Below, piece by piece: positions 1-10,023 of a stretch of DNA of 64,000 nt (position 1 is its first letter; each line of letters opens with the position of its first letter). A model generated the notes under the pieces. The model was given only the letters and a program-made list of their open reading frames with translations, was not told the origin of the DNA and did no database searches. This DNA is from Photobacterium alginatilyticum (GTDB lineage Bacteria; Pseudomonadota; Gammaproteobacteria; Enterobacterales; Vibrionaceae): NCBI RefSeq assembly GCF_009910675.1, contig NZ_RSEJ01000006.1, forward strand, positions 124,001-188,000, read 5' to 3'. The position numbers and the translations under genes are program-made.

Positions 1-594
1 AATAGGAATGTTCCTTCCCAGCTTGTTAAAGGTCGGGATCGGCACTTCAATCAGCCCCTCCTCCCGCACATGTTTAAAGCGTGGCCAGTCGGGTGTCCCG
101 TAAAGATCGTGTTTTACCGGATAAGTGCTACTGGAATAAACAAAACCCAGGGAGCGCAATACCTCAAATGCCCAGGGGTTACTGGTATCGATAGAAAAAC
201 TCGGAGCACGGTAACCCATCACTTGCTGGCCGCTGATGTCTTCGATCAGGTGTTTGCTGCTGGCTATATCGTTATAAAACTCTTCCTGAGACTGCCTGTT
301 GGCCGGTTGATGAAGATAACCGTGGCTAGCCACTTCATGCCCTTCACGTACAATGGCCCTGACAATCGCCGGGCACTGCTGGGCAACCCAGCCCAGAACA
401 AAAAAAGTCGCCTTCACACCGTGCTCGTTGAGCATTTTCAAAATCCGCTGGGTATTGGTCTCGACACGTAACGGGTAGCGGCTTTCCCAATGCGAGGGAT
501 TGACCACCCCCGAAAACGCAGCAACGTGGAAGTAATCTTCGACATCAATCGTCATGGCGTTCACAATCTGGTTTGATTTATCAGCCTTGGTCAT
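1..594 (-). CDS. Polysaccharide deacetylase, XrtA-associated type (3' part cut off by window edge)
   Basis: The first 198 codons are present; the C-terminus lies beyond base 1. The N-terminus shows the NodB-fold signature: TIDVEDYFHV with the catalytic and metal aspartates near residue 17, then GVKATFFVLGW, then HEVASHGYLH supplying the two metal-binding histidines, then YRAPSFSI. This arrangement, with an immediate DVEDYF start, is typical of the deacetylases of exosortase-A polysaccharide clusters (TIGR03006 type). It probably de-N-acetylates the exopolysaccharide or a lipid-linked intermediate. The ATG at 592-594 lies 2 bases after the TAA of the upstream sugar transferase, with AGGCAGG ahead, so the two are translated as one operon. 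A second ATG eleven codons in is possible. Confidence 0.88.
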   Translation of the reverse strand, partial: MTKADKSNQIVNAMTIDVEDYFHVAAFSGVVNPSHWESRYPLRVETNTQRILKMLNEHGVKATFFVLGWVAQQCPAIVRAIVREGHEVASHGYLHQPANRQSQEEFYNDIASSKHLIEDISGQQVMGYRAPSFSIDTSNPWAFEVLRSLGFVYSSSTYPVKHDLYGTPDWPRFKHVREEGLIEVPIPTFNKLGRNIPI

Positions 595-596
595 GG

Positions 597-2027
597 TTAC
601 CTGCCTTTCCCGAACAGAATGATCTCTGATGTTCTGATAAGGATCAGAACATCGAGCATGAAACTGCGATGCTTGATGTAGTAGAGGTCAAACTTCAGCT
701 TCTCGATGGCATCATCAAGGCTGTCCCCGTAGGGATATTTAAGCTGCGCCCAGCCAGTCAGACCCGGCTTGACATCATGACGCTGACTGTAATAGGGAAT
801 ACTGCCGTCAAACTGCTGGCAAAACTCAGGTCGCTCGGGCCTGGGGCCGACAAAACTCATATCCCCTTTAATAACGTTATATAGCTGAGGAAGCTCATCA
901 ATACGGTATTTTCTGAGAAAAGCACCGACCTTGGTAATACGCTTATCAGTCTTAAACGACATTTGCGCGCCATTCTCTTCGGCATTCACTTGCATGCTGC
1001 GAAATTTGTAAATTGAAAACACTTTCCCCTGTTTTCCTACCCGCTGCTGCGAATAGAAAACAGGAGATGAAAAACCATCCTCTAGCTTAATTAGTAACAT
1101 GGCAACAAGGAGCAACGGCCAGGTAAGCAATAACACTATTGAAGAAATGAAACAGTTAAAAACCCAATTCGCAAACCTGCCAACTAGATCTTTCGAAGAC
1201 CTAACATTATAAATCACCCACGACGGATTAATATGACTGACGGCAATCTGACCGGTTTCCCGCTCAATAAAATCAATGATATCAGTAATTAAAACTCCTT
1301 TCATTTTACAGCTGAACAACATATCCGTCGGCAGGTTTCCGCGTCTTTCATCCGCGCCAATTATTATTTCTTCAATCTGGTTGTCAATAATATAGTCTTC
1401 CAGAGATATCGATGTTTCGATTCTCGGAACCGTTGTCGTTACCTTGATACTGTCACCACTAACAGGAATATAGCCAATTAAGTCAAAGTTAACCCGATCG
1501 GCACGCCTCTTCATGCAAGAGTTAATTAATCCGGCTCTTTCCCCTGCACCAAGAACAACAACTCGCCTGCGATTCAGGTTGGTATAGTTTGTCGATAAGG
1601 CAATTTTTCGGCTAATTAATAATCCGACTGCAGCAAGGAGATATAATAATTCGCACAATAAAGCTGGAAAAGAAGAAACAGGTATCAAGAGGTAAATAAA
1701 AGAAGACATTATATAAGCAAGACCAATTGCCACCATAATTCTTATCGCAACACCTTTATACGTTGCTCTTAATTTTTCGTTATACAACCCCACCGCCAAC
1801 GTCGCGATTTGCAATGTCGAGGAAAACAGAAACAACTGAACAAAGTGAAAAGATTCACCAAATCTTGGTGTCTTTTCAGAATAATACACTTCAGCCAGAT
1901 TTAAACCTAAAGCAAACACAATCAAAGCAACAATAAAGTCAGTCACAATGAGGACTGTATTACTTTTGTTTAAATCATGATATCGCATATGGGCGTTCCC
2001 GACCTTTATATAAAAATCCGTTTTCAA
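597..2027 (-). CDS. Undecaprenyl-phosphate sugar phosphotransferase (exopolysaccharide initiation)
   Basis: A 476-residue polyprenyl-phosphate hexose-1-phosphate transferase that starts repeat-unit assembly at the inner membrane. The N-terminal third has four hydrophobic segments, followed by a nucleotide-binding-like domain (RRVVVLGAGERA near 160) and, after another membrane segment near 285-310, the bacterial sugar transferase domain. That domain contains FYSQQRVGKQGKVFSIYKFRSM, VGPRPERPEF and PGLTGWAQLKYPYG. The organisation is that of the XrtA-system glycosyltransferase family (TIGR03013). The predicted start may be 13 codons too early; an internal ATG (MRYHDL) is also good. The upstream half is AT-rich. 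It is transcribed divergently from the export lipoprotein gene. Confidence 0.9.
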   Translation of the reverse strand: MKTDFYIKVGNAHMRYHDLNKSNTVLIVTDFIVALIVFALGLNLAEVYYSEKTPRFGESFHFVQLFLFSSTLQIATLAVGLYNEKLRATYKGVAIRIMVAIGLAYIMSSFIYLLIPVSSFPALLCELLYLLAAVGLLISRKIALSTNYTNLNRRRVVVLGAGERAGLINSCMKRRADRVNFDLIGYIPVSGDSIKVTTTVPRIETSISLEDYIIDNQIEEIIIGADERRGNLPTDMLFSCKMKGVLITDIIDFIERETGQIAVSHINPSWVIYNVRSSKDLVGRFANWVFNCFISSIVLLLTWPLLLVAMLLIKLEDGFSSPVFYSQQRVGKQGKVFSIYKFRSMQVNAEENGAQMSFKTDKRITKVGAFLRKYRIDELPQLYNVIKGDMSFVGPRPERPEFCQQFDGSIPYYSQRHDVKPGLTGWAQLKYPYGDSLDDAIEKLKFDLYYIKHRSFMLDVLILIRTSEIILFGKGR

Positions 2028-2165
2028 TGCTATATCTGATTATTGTACATAATTAAGAAGCTGCACCATAAAAAAGTATTATATAGTTAAATAACTTAAA
2101 CAAAATTATTCAACTACACTGAAGAAAATAGACTTAACAAGCAAGTCATAATACGCAGGATGGGT
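2028..2165. promoter_or_regulatory. Divergent promoter region of the exopolysaccharide operons
   Basis: About 135 AT-rich bases separate the minus-strand sugar transferase/deacetylase operon from the plus-strand export-chain length-kinase operon, so both promoters must lie here. No clear sigma-54 element or regulator box could be recognised by eye. Confidence 0.5.
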
Positions 2166-2816
2166 ATGTTTATGAAACAGAAAGGGAAATGCTTTTTATC
2201 GCTGGTCGTTGCTTTTATTTTTACCACTTTATTAGCAGGATGTACGTCATCAAACTTGCAAACCTTACCTTCAGCGACTACTCACCCTTCATTAACTAAA
2301 AATATAAACGATTACAAATATTTAATTGGGCCTGGTGATAACCTGAATATTTTTGTCTGGGGCAACCCGGAAATATCGGGCACGTTCACAGTAAGACCGG
2401 ACGGAAAACTGTCTACCTCGCTGGTGGACGATATCGACGCCTCCGGCCGAACACCGACCGAACTCGCAAGCAGTATTGAGTCGCGCCTTGCCGCCTATGT
2501 CCGTGACCCGATTGTGACCGTCATCGTTGAGGATTTCATCGGCCCCTACAGTGAGCAGGTGCGCGTCATCGGCGAAGCTTCGCGCCCCAAGGCAATTAAC
2601 TACCGTGAAAATATGACACTGCTTGATGTCATGGTTGCCGTTGGCGGCCTGACTGAATACGCCGACGGCAATGATGCCCGTCTCATCCGGGTGATTAACG
2701 GTCAGCAGCGCCAGTTCGGACTAAGAATGGGCGATCTGATCAGGGACGGCGACATCCAGGCCAATATCGACATTCTGCCCGGCGATATCATTATTATTCC
2801 TGAAGCCTGGTTCTAG
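2166..2816 (+). CDS. Polysaccharide export outer-membrane lipoprotein (Wza-like)
   Basis: A 216-residue exported lipoprotein with signal peptide and lipobox LLAGC about 28 residues in. It is followed by the poly-export domain (YLIGPGDNLNIFVWGNPEISG, TVRPDGKLSTSLVDDIDASG) and a SLBB-like segment (VRVIGEASRPKAINYRENMTLLDVMVAVGGL). It forms or feeds the outer-membrane channel for exopolysaccharide, and matches the short export protein of XrtA clusters (TIGR03027 type) rather than full-length Wza. An in-frame ATG at 2160 overlaps the only Shine-Dalgarno (AGGA, 2157-2160), so 2166 or 2172 is the likelier start. First gene of a tight operon running to 7.9 kb. Confidence 0.88.
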   Translation: MFMKQKGKCFLSLVVAFIFTTLLAGCTSSNLQTLPSATTHPSLTKNINDYKYLIGPGDNLNIFVWGNPEISGTFTVRPDGKLSTSLVDDIDASGRTPTELASSIESRLAAYVRDPIVTVIVEDFIGPYSEQVRVIGEASRPKAINYRENMTLLDVMVAVGGLTEYADGNDARLIRVINGQQRQFGLRMGDLIRDGDIQANIDILPGDIIIIPEAWF

Positions 2817-2826
2817 GAGCGCGCAA

Positions 2827-4392
2827 ATGAAAGAACAATTTGACCTCCTGTTACAGTATTTACGCGGGATCTGGCTGCAGCGTCAATGGATCGTCATTTC
2901 ACTCTGGGTGATCTGCCCCCTCGGCTGGATTGCGGTCACGCTGATGTCCAACCAATACAGCTCCGAGGCCCGGGTGTATGCCGATACGGAATCGATTCTC
3001 CAGCCTCTGCTCCGGGGCATTGCGATTGATACCGATCCCTCGCAAGAACTGGCACTGATGAGCAAAACGCTGCTAAGTCGTCCGAACCTTGAAAAGATTG
3101 CCCGTTTTACCGATGCCGAGACGAATGCCAACACCGTTTCAGAGCCAAACAGCTTGCAAAGAGAAGAACTCGGCAAGCGCGTGGCAAATTTAAAAAAGAA
3201 CCTGTCCTTCAAATCGGCCGGCGAGGAAAACCTGTTTACGATCAACTATTCCGGCTCAGATCCCTACTACACCCAAAAGGTTGTCCAAGCAGCCATTGAT
3301 GTCTTTATTGAAAATACCGTCGGGCAAAAGCGTCAGGAAACGGTCAAGGCCAATAAATTCCTTACCGGTCAACTCAAGGAATATGAAACACGCCTGATTC
3401 AGGCCGAAGTACAGCTGGCCGATTTCAAACGCTTTAACACTGGCTATATGCCGGGTTCCGAGCAAAACTACTACCGTCGGCTTCAGACATTGCAGGATGA
3501 GCTGGAAGATACCCGCCTGACGATTCTGGAAACGGACATACAGCTCGCAACAGCCCGCAAGCAGCTCAGTGACGAGACGGCGGTCGCTATTCAGCAAATG
3601 ACAACTATCAGCACCGAGTATGACATACGGTTAGGTACGCTCGAAACCCGCCTCGACGAGCTGCTTTTTCGCTTCACTGACAGACACCCAGATGTCGTTG
3701 AAACCCGTCGCCAGATTGCCGACCTAAAGAAACTCCAGCAAGGCTCGCAGCAACGGGCATCATCGGCAACGGCCTACTCCAGTGCCGTCTTGCAGGATAT
3801 AAAGCTCAATATCAGCCAGCTGGAAAACCAACTCGCCTCCCTGAAGGTTCGCGAGACCAACCAGATCGAAAAGCACAATCTGCTGGCAGAGAAGCTGGAA
3901 CAGCTGCCACAAGTTGAGGCACAGCTAACTAGCTTAATGCGCAATTACGACATTACAAAATCGAAGTATGAAGACTTGTTATCACGCCGGGAGGCCGCAC
4001 TGATATCCAAGAGTGTCGATGCCAGCTCGGACGAAATTACCTTCCGGGTGATTGAACCGCCGCTGATTCCACAAGATCCCTCAGGCCCCATGCGGCCATT
4101 GCTGCTTACCGTCGTACTGGTAGTCGCCCTGGGTGCCGGCGGTGGTCTCGCCTTCGTCGCCAGCCAGGTATCACCGGTTGTGGTGTCTTCTACACAGCTT
4201 TACCGACAAACAAACCTGCCTGTTTTTGGTTCAGTCTCGCTCACAGAAGAGTCCGAGCTGTTTACCAAAGAAAGGCGAAAGGTTTGGTATTTCTCATTCA
4301 TCTGCGTCGCGCTGGTTACCTTTTACGTAGGGTTTCTAGCCATCAACTCAACGCCGACCGTTCATTCTCGCATTATCCAGAAGATTGAATAG
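2827..4392 (+). CDS. Exopolysaccharide chain-length determinant (Wzz-type)
   Basis: A 521-residue inner-membrane polysaccharide co-polymerase. There is a transmembrane segment at about 17-39, a large periplasmic region rich in coiled coil (about 170-390) and two C-terminal hydrophobic segments (about 422-446 and 485-505). It corresponds to the XrtA-system chain-length family (TIGR03007). The kinase domain is not fused; it is encoded by the next gene, 2 bases downstream. Start preceded by AGGAGCGCGCAA. Confidence 0.88.
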   Translation: MKEQFDLLLQYLRGIWLQRQWIVISLWVICPLGWIAVTLMSNQYSSEARVYADTESILQPLLRGIAIDTDPSQELALMSKTLLSRPNLEKIARFTDAETNANTVSEPNSLQREELGKRVANLKKNLSFKSAGEENLFTINYSGSDPYYTQKVVQAAIDVFIENTVGQKRQETVKANKFLTGQLKEYETRLIQAEVQLADFKRFNTGYMPGSEQNYYRRLQTLQDELEDTRLTILETDIQLATARKQLSDETAVAIQQMTTISTEYDIRLGTLETRLDELLFRFTDRHPDVVETRRQIADLKKLQQGSQQRASSATAYSSAVLQDIKLNISQLENQLASLKVRETNQIEKHNLLAEKLEQLPQVEAQLTSLMRNYDITKSKYEDLLSRREAALISKSVDASSDEITFRVIEPPLIPQDPSGPMRPLLLTVVLVVALGAGGGLAFVASQVSPVVVSSTQLYRQTNLPVFGSVSLTEESELFTKERRKVWYFSFICVALVTFYVGFLAINSTPTVHSRIIQKIE

Positions 4393-4394
4393 CT

Positions 4395-5312
4395 ATGAGC
4401 ATTATTGAAAAAGCACTGCAAAAAAAGCAAAAGGCGTCCAAACCAAGCCTTATCAGCCAAGCCATGGCTGAGCAACCTGACAACGAGACATCTCCCCCTG
4501 CTCCCGAGCAGGCCGAGAAACATGACTTGGCTAATTCTCAGCACCAGCCAAACAAGGCTGTTTTGCATATTGATACCGACAGGTTAGAAAGGTGCGGCAT
4601 GGTGTCGCATTCCAATAACAAAGCCAACCCCCAGATCACCAATGAATACCGATCCATCAAGCGTAAAATCATTCACAATGCGTTCGGTCAAGCGGCCTCC
4701 CATCATGAAAATGGCAATCTCGTCATGATCTCTAGCTCGCGCCCCTCTGAAGGGAAGACGTTCACAAGTGTCAATCTGGCATTAAGCCTTGCCTCCGAAA
4801 AAGACAAAACCGTGTTACTGGTCGATGCCGATGTGCTCAAGCCATCAACGGGCAAGCTATTAGAGATCGATGTCAATAATAAACCCGGCTTGATTGACTT
4901 TCTGCTCGGTGAGGTAAAATCCGTATCAGAGGTGATCTATCAAACCTCGATACCGAACCTACGGATATTACCAGCCGGCACTTCCCATCACCTGAGCAAT
5001 GAACTGCTGGCCAGTGACAAAATGGCCTCGCTAACCAAAGAGCTCGCCACACGCTACCCTGACCGGCTGGTGCTTTTTGACTGCCCGCCGCTGCTGGGCG
5101 TTGAAGAAACCATTACCGTTTCCAAGCTGCTCGGGCAGGCAATGATTGTTGTCGAACATGGCAAAACCAAAATGGCCGACGTGGAAAAGGCGATTTCAGA
5201 ACTCAACAAACAGATGGCAATAGGATTTATTGTCAACAAAGCCATGCAGGGTGCATATAGTCAATATGAGTATGGATATGGGGATGACTATAAAAAAGAG
5301 AGCCAATCATAA
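4395..5312 (+). CDS. Tyrosine autokinase partner of the chain-length determinant (BY-kinase)
   Basis: A 305-residue cytoplasmic P-loop kinase. Walker A is SSSRPSEGKTF (about 112-122), Walker A' is VLLVDADVLKP (about 140-150) and Walker B is LVLFDCPPLLG. The C-terminus is tyrosine-rich (YSQYEYGYGDDY), the usual autophosphorylation cluster. The long variable N-terminus before the NEYRSIKRKI motif is typical of XrtA-associated kinases (TIGR03018). It is expected to control polymer length or export through the adjacent co-polymerase. Its last 29 bases overlap the next gene. Confidence 0.9.
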   Translation: MSIIEKALQKKQKASKPSLISQAMAEQPDNETSPPAPEQAEKHDLANSQHQPNKAVLHIDTDRLERCGMVSHSNNKANPQITNEYRSIKRKIIHNAFGQAASHHENGNLVMISSSRPSEGKTFTSVNLALSLASEKDKTVLLVDADVLKPSTGKLLEIDVNNKPGLIDFLLGEVKSVSEVIYQTSIPNLRILPAGTSHHLSNELLASDKMASLTKELATRYPDRLVLFDCPPLLGVEETITVSKLLGQAMIVVEHGKTKMADVEKAISELNKQMAIGFIVNKAMQGAYSQYEYGYGDDYKKESQS

Positions 5313-6741
5313 ACGCTGGTTAATCTGCTGCGTTGCCTTGGCGACTACCCGCAGTCTGGCGGCAGATACTGAGTTTACCCCGTATGTCGGCGGTGGGTTT
5401 ACCTATACCGACAATATTGACCGGACAGCGGAAGATCGACAGGGAAGCCTGATCTCGGATCTGAGTGCCGGCATTACTACAGACATTCAGGGGGCTGACG
5501 GCAATATTGACCTCGACTATGAGCTTAACCAGCTATTTTTCAGCCATGATTCCAATGAAAATGAAACCTACCAGACACTCTCTTTCGCCGCGGATAAGGG
5601 CATCAGCCGTACCGGGTTTCGGGTCGAGGCCGCCGCATCAATCGAGAATATTGCCCGGGCCGTCGATCAGAATGCCAATGCCGATATTGTCTCCGGCGAC
5701 ACCATCGAGAACAAAGATGCCAGTGTCGGGGTCAGTTATCGTTCCAACCCACGCAGCAAAGTGGATCTAACTGCCAGGGCCTATACGGATATCGTCAATA
5801 ACGAAGACGATATCGGCAACTACAACGGCTATGGCGCAGAATTTTCCTTCGCCAACGGAGAAAGCGTCAAAAAGCTGTTCTGGCAAATTGATGCCTCCTA
5901 CCAGTATAAAGAGAGCAAGGATAACGATGACGATACTGCTATCACCTTGTACAGGCAGGATATTGGTTTTCAAACTCTATCTGGCTGGGTGCCATTAGTC
6001 CGCTTCAACTTTGAAGACTATGAAGGCACGTCTGATGCCGACAGCGCCGATACGCTCAGTTGGGGCCCCGGGGTTCAATATTTCTGGACCAAGCGTTCCT
6101 ATCTCGAGCTCAGTTACAACTTCTCTGAAGACGACAACAATAGTGACTTTTGGGCTGGTGCGATCCATATAAACCCGACGCCGAGAACACGAATCTTGGC
6201 CGCCTATGACAAACGCTTCTATGGTGACGCCTATGAGCTATTGTTGTCTCACCGCTCAAGGCGGATTACCAATAGTATTCGTTATACCGAGGAAGCCGTC
6301 AGCTTTGATCGCGACTTATTTTCCTCGGACTCTACTGTCGAGGAAATTTCGCTTAGCCGACGGCTAGAGTGGACGACGGTGTTAACGGGCCGGAGAACCG
6401 ACTATGAGTTAAATATCTTCCATGATGAACGAGAAGCGCTCAACGCTACAGCCGATGAGCAGAACGATGAAGTTGACGGTATTGGTATCGCAGTCCGCCA
6501 CCGCCTTTCACGCCGTTTTAGCCTGGCTGGCCGCTTCGATTATGACTATTACCAGTTTATTAGCCGCACCCGCCCGACCCAGAACGACTATTACCGAATC
6601 TACGAACTGGAAGGGAAATACCAGATCAACAAACAACTCACCAGCTCTTTCGGGATCGAGCACAACAACAAATCATCATCATTTGCTTCCAATAGCTACG
6701 ATGAAACCCGGATTTTTATCGACATAAGGATGCAACTATAG
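5284..6741 (+). CDS. Outer-membrane beta-barrel protein of the exopolysaccharide cluster
   Basis: A 485-residue exported protein. The start at 5284 gives a clean signal peptide (MTIKKRANHKRWLICCVALA, cleavage after SLA) and overlaps the kinase gene by 29 bases; the longer frame from 5230 merely reads through kinase sequence. The mature part consists of alternating amphipathic strands with many acidic turns and a C-terminal DETRIFIDIRMQL, typical of outer-membrane barrels. It corresponds in position and length to the XrtA-cluster outer-membrane protein family (TIGR03016). Exact role unknown; probably polymer secretion or surface retention. Confidence 0.78.
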   Translation: MTIKKRANHKRWLICCVALATTRSLAADTEFTPYVGGGFTYTDNIDRTAEDRQGSLISDLSAGITTDIQGADGNIDLDYELNQLFFSHDSNENETYQTLSFAADKGISRTGFRVEAAASIENIARAVDQNANADIVSGDTIENKDASVGVSYRSNPRSKVDLTARAYTDIVNNEDDIGNYNGYGAEFSFANGESVKKLFWQIDASYQYKESKDNDDDTAITLYRQDIGFQTLSGWVPLVRFNFEDYEGTSDADSADTLSWGPGVQYFWTKRSYLELSYNFSEDDNNSDFWAGAIHINPTPRTRILAAYDKRFYGDAYELLLSHRSRRITNSIRYTEEAVSFDRDLFSSDSTVEEISLSRRLEWTTVLTGRRTDYELNIFHDEREALNATADEQNDEVDGIGIAVRHRLSRRFSLAGRFDYDYYQFISRTRPTQNDYYRIYELEGKYQINKQLTSSFGIEHNNKSSSFASNSYDETRIFIDIRMQL

Positions 6742-6743
6742 CT

Positions 6744-7895
6744 ATGTACGAATCACACTTTGGCCTGTCAGATAAGCCATTTAAACTGAGTCCGGATCCG
6801 CGTTTTTTCTTTTCGAGTCCTCACCATGAAAAGGCCACCTCCTATTTAAAATACGGGCTTTCACAGGGGGAAGGATTTATCGTGATCACCGGCCCTATCG
6901 GCACCGGAAAAACGACAATCGCCAGAAACCTGGTTGCCTCGCTGGATGACTCGATCGTGGCTATACAAATTGCAACCACCCGTCTCACCCCCGAAGAGCT
7001 TGTCAGGCTGGTTGCGGCCAAGTTTGGCATCCCCGTTGAGGCGTTGGGCAAGGCTGAAACACTCAAACGGCTGGAACAATACCTTCTCACCTTGCACCAG
7101 CAACAACGCAGAGCGCTGTTACTCGTCGACGAAGCCCAGAACCTGCCGCCGGAGACGGTGGAAGAGCTTCGGATGCTGTCTAACTTCCAGCTCGACGATA
7201 AGCCGCTCATCCAAAGTTTTCTCCTTGGCCAGGAGGAACTCAAAGGTATCATCGAGCTCCCCGAAATGGAACAATTCAGGCAACGGATCATTGCCTCGTG
7301 CCACCTGAAACCCTTTGATAGCCAACAGACCGAAAATTATATCCTCCACCGCCTTAACCAAGTCGGCTGGCAAGGCAAACCTGCCCTTAGCCAGGAAAGC
7401 TTCGGTATCATCACCCAATACACCCAGGGGGTGCCAAGGAAAATCAATATCCTCGTCGACAGGCTGTTCCTGTATGCTTACCTGGAAGACCTCACTGTAC
7501 TGAAAGCAGATGATGTCCGTCAGGTACTTGAAGAAATGCAAGGCGAGTTATCCGGCTCCATGATGGCAAACAACCGTTTGGGCAACGATAACAACAAGCC
7601 TCATTCCTTTGGCAGCGATAGTTCGCCAACAGCACCGGCAGGGTGTACCGACACCCAAGCAACCCAAACCTTAATAGCCGTGTCTGAAATACTCGATAAC
7701 GTCATCGAGAAAAAAGTAGCCACTATCCGCCATTTAGATAAGTTATTAACACAAAAGAGAAAGGCACTGTCGGAGCAGAAAGAGAAGCTGGATGACGGAA
7801 CAATATTAGAGAACGAAGAATTTGATAGCGAAGACCACGATTTAACGCTGCAGGATAAATATTGGTGCAAGGATTTGATGGCCAAAAGAAACTGA
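6744..7895 (+). CDS. ExeA/GspA-like AAA ATPase of the exopolysaccharide cluster
   Basis: A 383-residue AAA ATPase. The N-terminus MYESHFGLSDKPFKLSPDPRFFF is the hallmark of the ExeA family. Walker A is GPIGTGKTT (about 50-58), Walker B is LLLVDEAQN (about 126-134), followed by the usual PLIQSFLLGQEEL and RQRIIASCHL segments. The C-terminal 110 residues are a low-complexity, charged tail without the peptidoglycan-binding domain of ExeA, as in XrtA-associated ATPases (TIGR03015 type). Starts 2 bases after the barrel gene and ends the plus-strand operon. Confidence 0.87.
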   Translation: MYESHFGLSDKPFKLSPDPRFFFSSPHHEKATSYLKYGLSQGEGFIVITGPIGTGKTTIARNLVASLDDSIVAIQIATTRLTPEELVRLVAAKFGIPVEALGKAETLKRLEQYLLTLHQQQRRALLLVDEAQNLPPETVEELRMLSNFQLDDKPLIQSFLLGQEELKGIIELPEMEQFRQRIIASCHLKPFDSQQTENYILHRLNQVGWQGKPALSQESFGIITQYTQGVPRKINILVDRLFLYAYLEDLTVLKADDVRQVLEEMQGELSGSMMANNRLGNDNNKPHSFGSDSSPTAPAGCTDTQATQTLIAVSEILDNVIEKKVATIRHLDKLLTQKRKALSEQKEKLDDGTILENEEFDSEDHDLTLQDKYWCKDLMAKRN

Positions 7896-7977
7896 CGATG
7901 ACACCGTTCTCAGCCCTGGCCAGTCTGCAGCACAACCACACCGGAAACGTTGCATAACGCTAATGCGATGGCAGGCG

Positions 7978-10023
7978 CTAATGGCTGTGCACCAGCCTTC
8001 CTTCCGGAAACTCCGGCGATTGTTCTGTACTGTTTCTGTAGTTCAATTTTTCCCACTCAAAAACCAGTTCACGTAGCATCTCAAGCTCCCTGGGTTGCTC
8101 GACTACGTCATCTATCAGCTGCCATCTTCCGGTACTTTCAAACATCACCTTTCTTGTTCTGAAGTCAAAGACAAGCCTGTCATCACTATAGGTATGGCTG
8201 ATCTGCACCGGGCTGGAAATGCCACCAATCACATGAAAGACCGCCTGCCTTCCTGCCAGCTTGCGGTTAATTAGCGTCATGTCGGTGTCTTGGCCAATTA
8301 AATCAAGCAGTAACTCACGTATATCCGTTTGGCCTATAGGCTTGGTAATTGGTTCTATTTGCATGTTGGTAACAAGTGGTACTTTCAGCTGTTGGTCATT
8401 GATCTTATGTCCATGCCCGAGCACACCATCATCAAAGAGTGACTCACCGTGATCGGCGGTCACAACAATCAGTGACTGGTCATAAATACCAAGCATGTGT
8501 AGCCGCGATAATAACTGCCCCAGTGCATCATCAGCGGCTGCGACGGCATTCCAGTAAGTATCTTCAAGCCAAGTCTTGTTAGTCAGGGATATTTGACTCC
8601 GTGGTATGGGGGCAATATTCAGTAGATTTTTCATTCCCTCATAATGATACGGAAAATGCGCAGCTTGAAGATTAATATAAAAAAACTGCTTCCCCCTCCC
8701 CTTCAATGTATCAAGCTGACCGTTGATAGCACGAACGACTACATCTTCACTGAGCCTAAGGCTGCCAAGACTTGTATTCGCATACACTCGCTCTTCTATA
8801 TTAGTTTCTGCATCGAAGAAATGAGCTGCCGTTGCTCTCATGTTTGTTTCTTGACTGATGTTGGCAAAAGACTCAGCCTGACCAGAAATCACATTGACCT
8901 CGTAACCTATCTTTTTCAGTATCTCAAAGAGTGACAGTTGATGCTGGGGGGACGTTAGCTCTCCATTGAATATTGCCTTCAGCGAGGAAGCGGTAAACCC
9001 GGTATGTGAGTATGCATTTGGAAATACCGTGCCCTGTTGGCTAATTCTGAGAAGGTTTGGCGATACAATCTGATTGTTGACTTTGGTCTCTAATACATCA
9101 GCTCTCGTACTTTCAAGAATAATGAGAAACACATAATCAAATACTGGCACTACATTTGAGTAGTCTAACTCATAATCTACGTTCTGGAGCTTAAAATCAC
9201 CCAGTAACATATCTTCATCGACATCATTTCCCGGTATATCAACCGCCCCCGGGTGGATCGCCGCATCGAACATTGCCAAATCTTCGGGAAAGGAAAAGTA
9301 TCCATAGCCATCCTGATCAAAGTCGCTCGCCGAATCTAATACTGCGGTTAATAAGGCATAACTATTTTTCTTCACTACGCCATATCTTACATTGTCGTAA
9401 CGTAAAGTTATCGCAACAACAAAAACAAACCCAATAAACAGGCTCCCATAGCTATACACTATGCGTTTGAACGGGAATGTGCCAGTCGCTCCCTCAGGGC
9501 ACACACCTCTTTGTACTTTTCCTAGAACTAATTGATAGCCAACCCAATACAATATAAGAGCGATGAATAGGAAAATGAGCATAATAGCCGCTTCATCAGC
9601 AACGTAAGACATTGCTGACAATATACTTCCACCAGCAATATTTTTTGCAATAGTGAAATTGATGGTATCACTCATGTAGGACAGCACTTTGTATTTTGCA
9701 ATAACGGCCAGTAAAGAGATAGTGACGGCAATGAAAAAGAAATGATAGGCAAAAACAATTTGTGATTTTCTCAGCAAAACAGCTATAAGCATAAAGAAAA
9801 TAGAGATAGCCCCAAACAACAACAAATCACTATAAACAGTTGCAATAAAGAACAATACCCTATCCAGAAAGGTGTCAATTGAGTATGGCTGAAGAAAGGA
9901 AGGCGTAAACAACCCAAACTTTCTGTTCATTAATATTAATTCGATCACTTGAACAGCCGTCGTCACACCAAAAATGGCACTCAGCCAAGGGTGATTGCGA
10001 ATGAAAGTATAAAAAGAAAACAT
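7978..10023 (-). CDS. Membrane-anchored sulfatase/phosphoglycerol-transferase-fold protein
   Basis: A 681-residue protein with five or so N-terminal transmembrane segments (first 210 residues) and a periplasmic alkaline-phosphatase-superfamily domain. Motifs include LIILESTRADVL (metal-binding Glu), AYSHTGFTASSLKAIFNGE (region of the Thr/Ser nucleophile) and VVTADHGESLFDDGVLGHGH (Asp-His and second His). The architecture resembles LTA-synthase-like and OpgB/EptA-type enzymes that transfer phospho-groups to glycans or lipids. Substrate unknown; the setting suggests decoration of the exopolysaccharide. Convergent with the ATPase gene. Confidence 0.8.
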   Translation of the reverse strand: MFSFYTFIRNHPWLSAIFGVTTAVQVIELILMNRKFGLFTPSFLQPYSIDTFLDRVLFFIATVYSDLLLFGAISIFFMLIAVLLRKSQIVFAYHFFFIAVTISLLAVIAKYKVLSYMSDTINFTIAKNIAGGSILSAMSYVADEAAIMLIFLFIALILYWVGYQLVLGKVQRGVCPEGATGTFPFKRIVYSYGSLFIGFVFVVAITLRYDNVRYGVVKKNSYALLTAVLDSASDFDQDGYGYFSFPEDLAMFDAAIHPGAVDIPGNDVDEDMLLGDFKLQNVDYELDYSNVVPVFDYVFLIILESTRADVLETKVNNQIVSPNLLRISQQGTVFPNAYSHTGFTASSLKAIFNGELTSPQHQLSLFEILKKIGYEVNVISGQAESFANISQETNMRATAAHFFDAETNIEERVYANTSLGSLRLSEDVVVRAINGQLDTLKGRGKQFFYINLQAAHFPYHYEGMKNLLNIAPIPRSQISLTNKTWLEDTYWNAVAAADDALGQLLSRLHMLGIYDQSLIVVTADHGESLFDDGVLGHGHKINDQQLKVPLVTNMQIEPITKPIGQTDIRELLLDLIGQDTDMTLINRKLAGRQAVFHVIGGISSPVQISHTYSDDRLVFDFRTRKVMFESTGRWQLIDDVVEQPRELEMLRELVFEWEKLNYRNSTEQSPEFPEGRLVHSH

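Noticed and set aside
5230..5283. Longer start of the outer-membrane protein frame
   Set aside because: It is read from within the kinase gene and lacks a signal peptide at its start; the ATG at 5284 gives a proper one.
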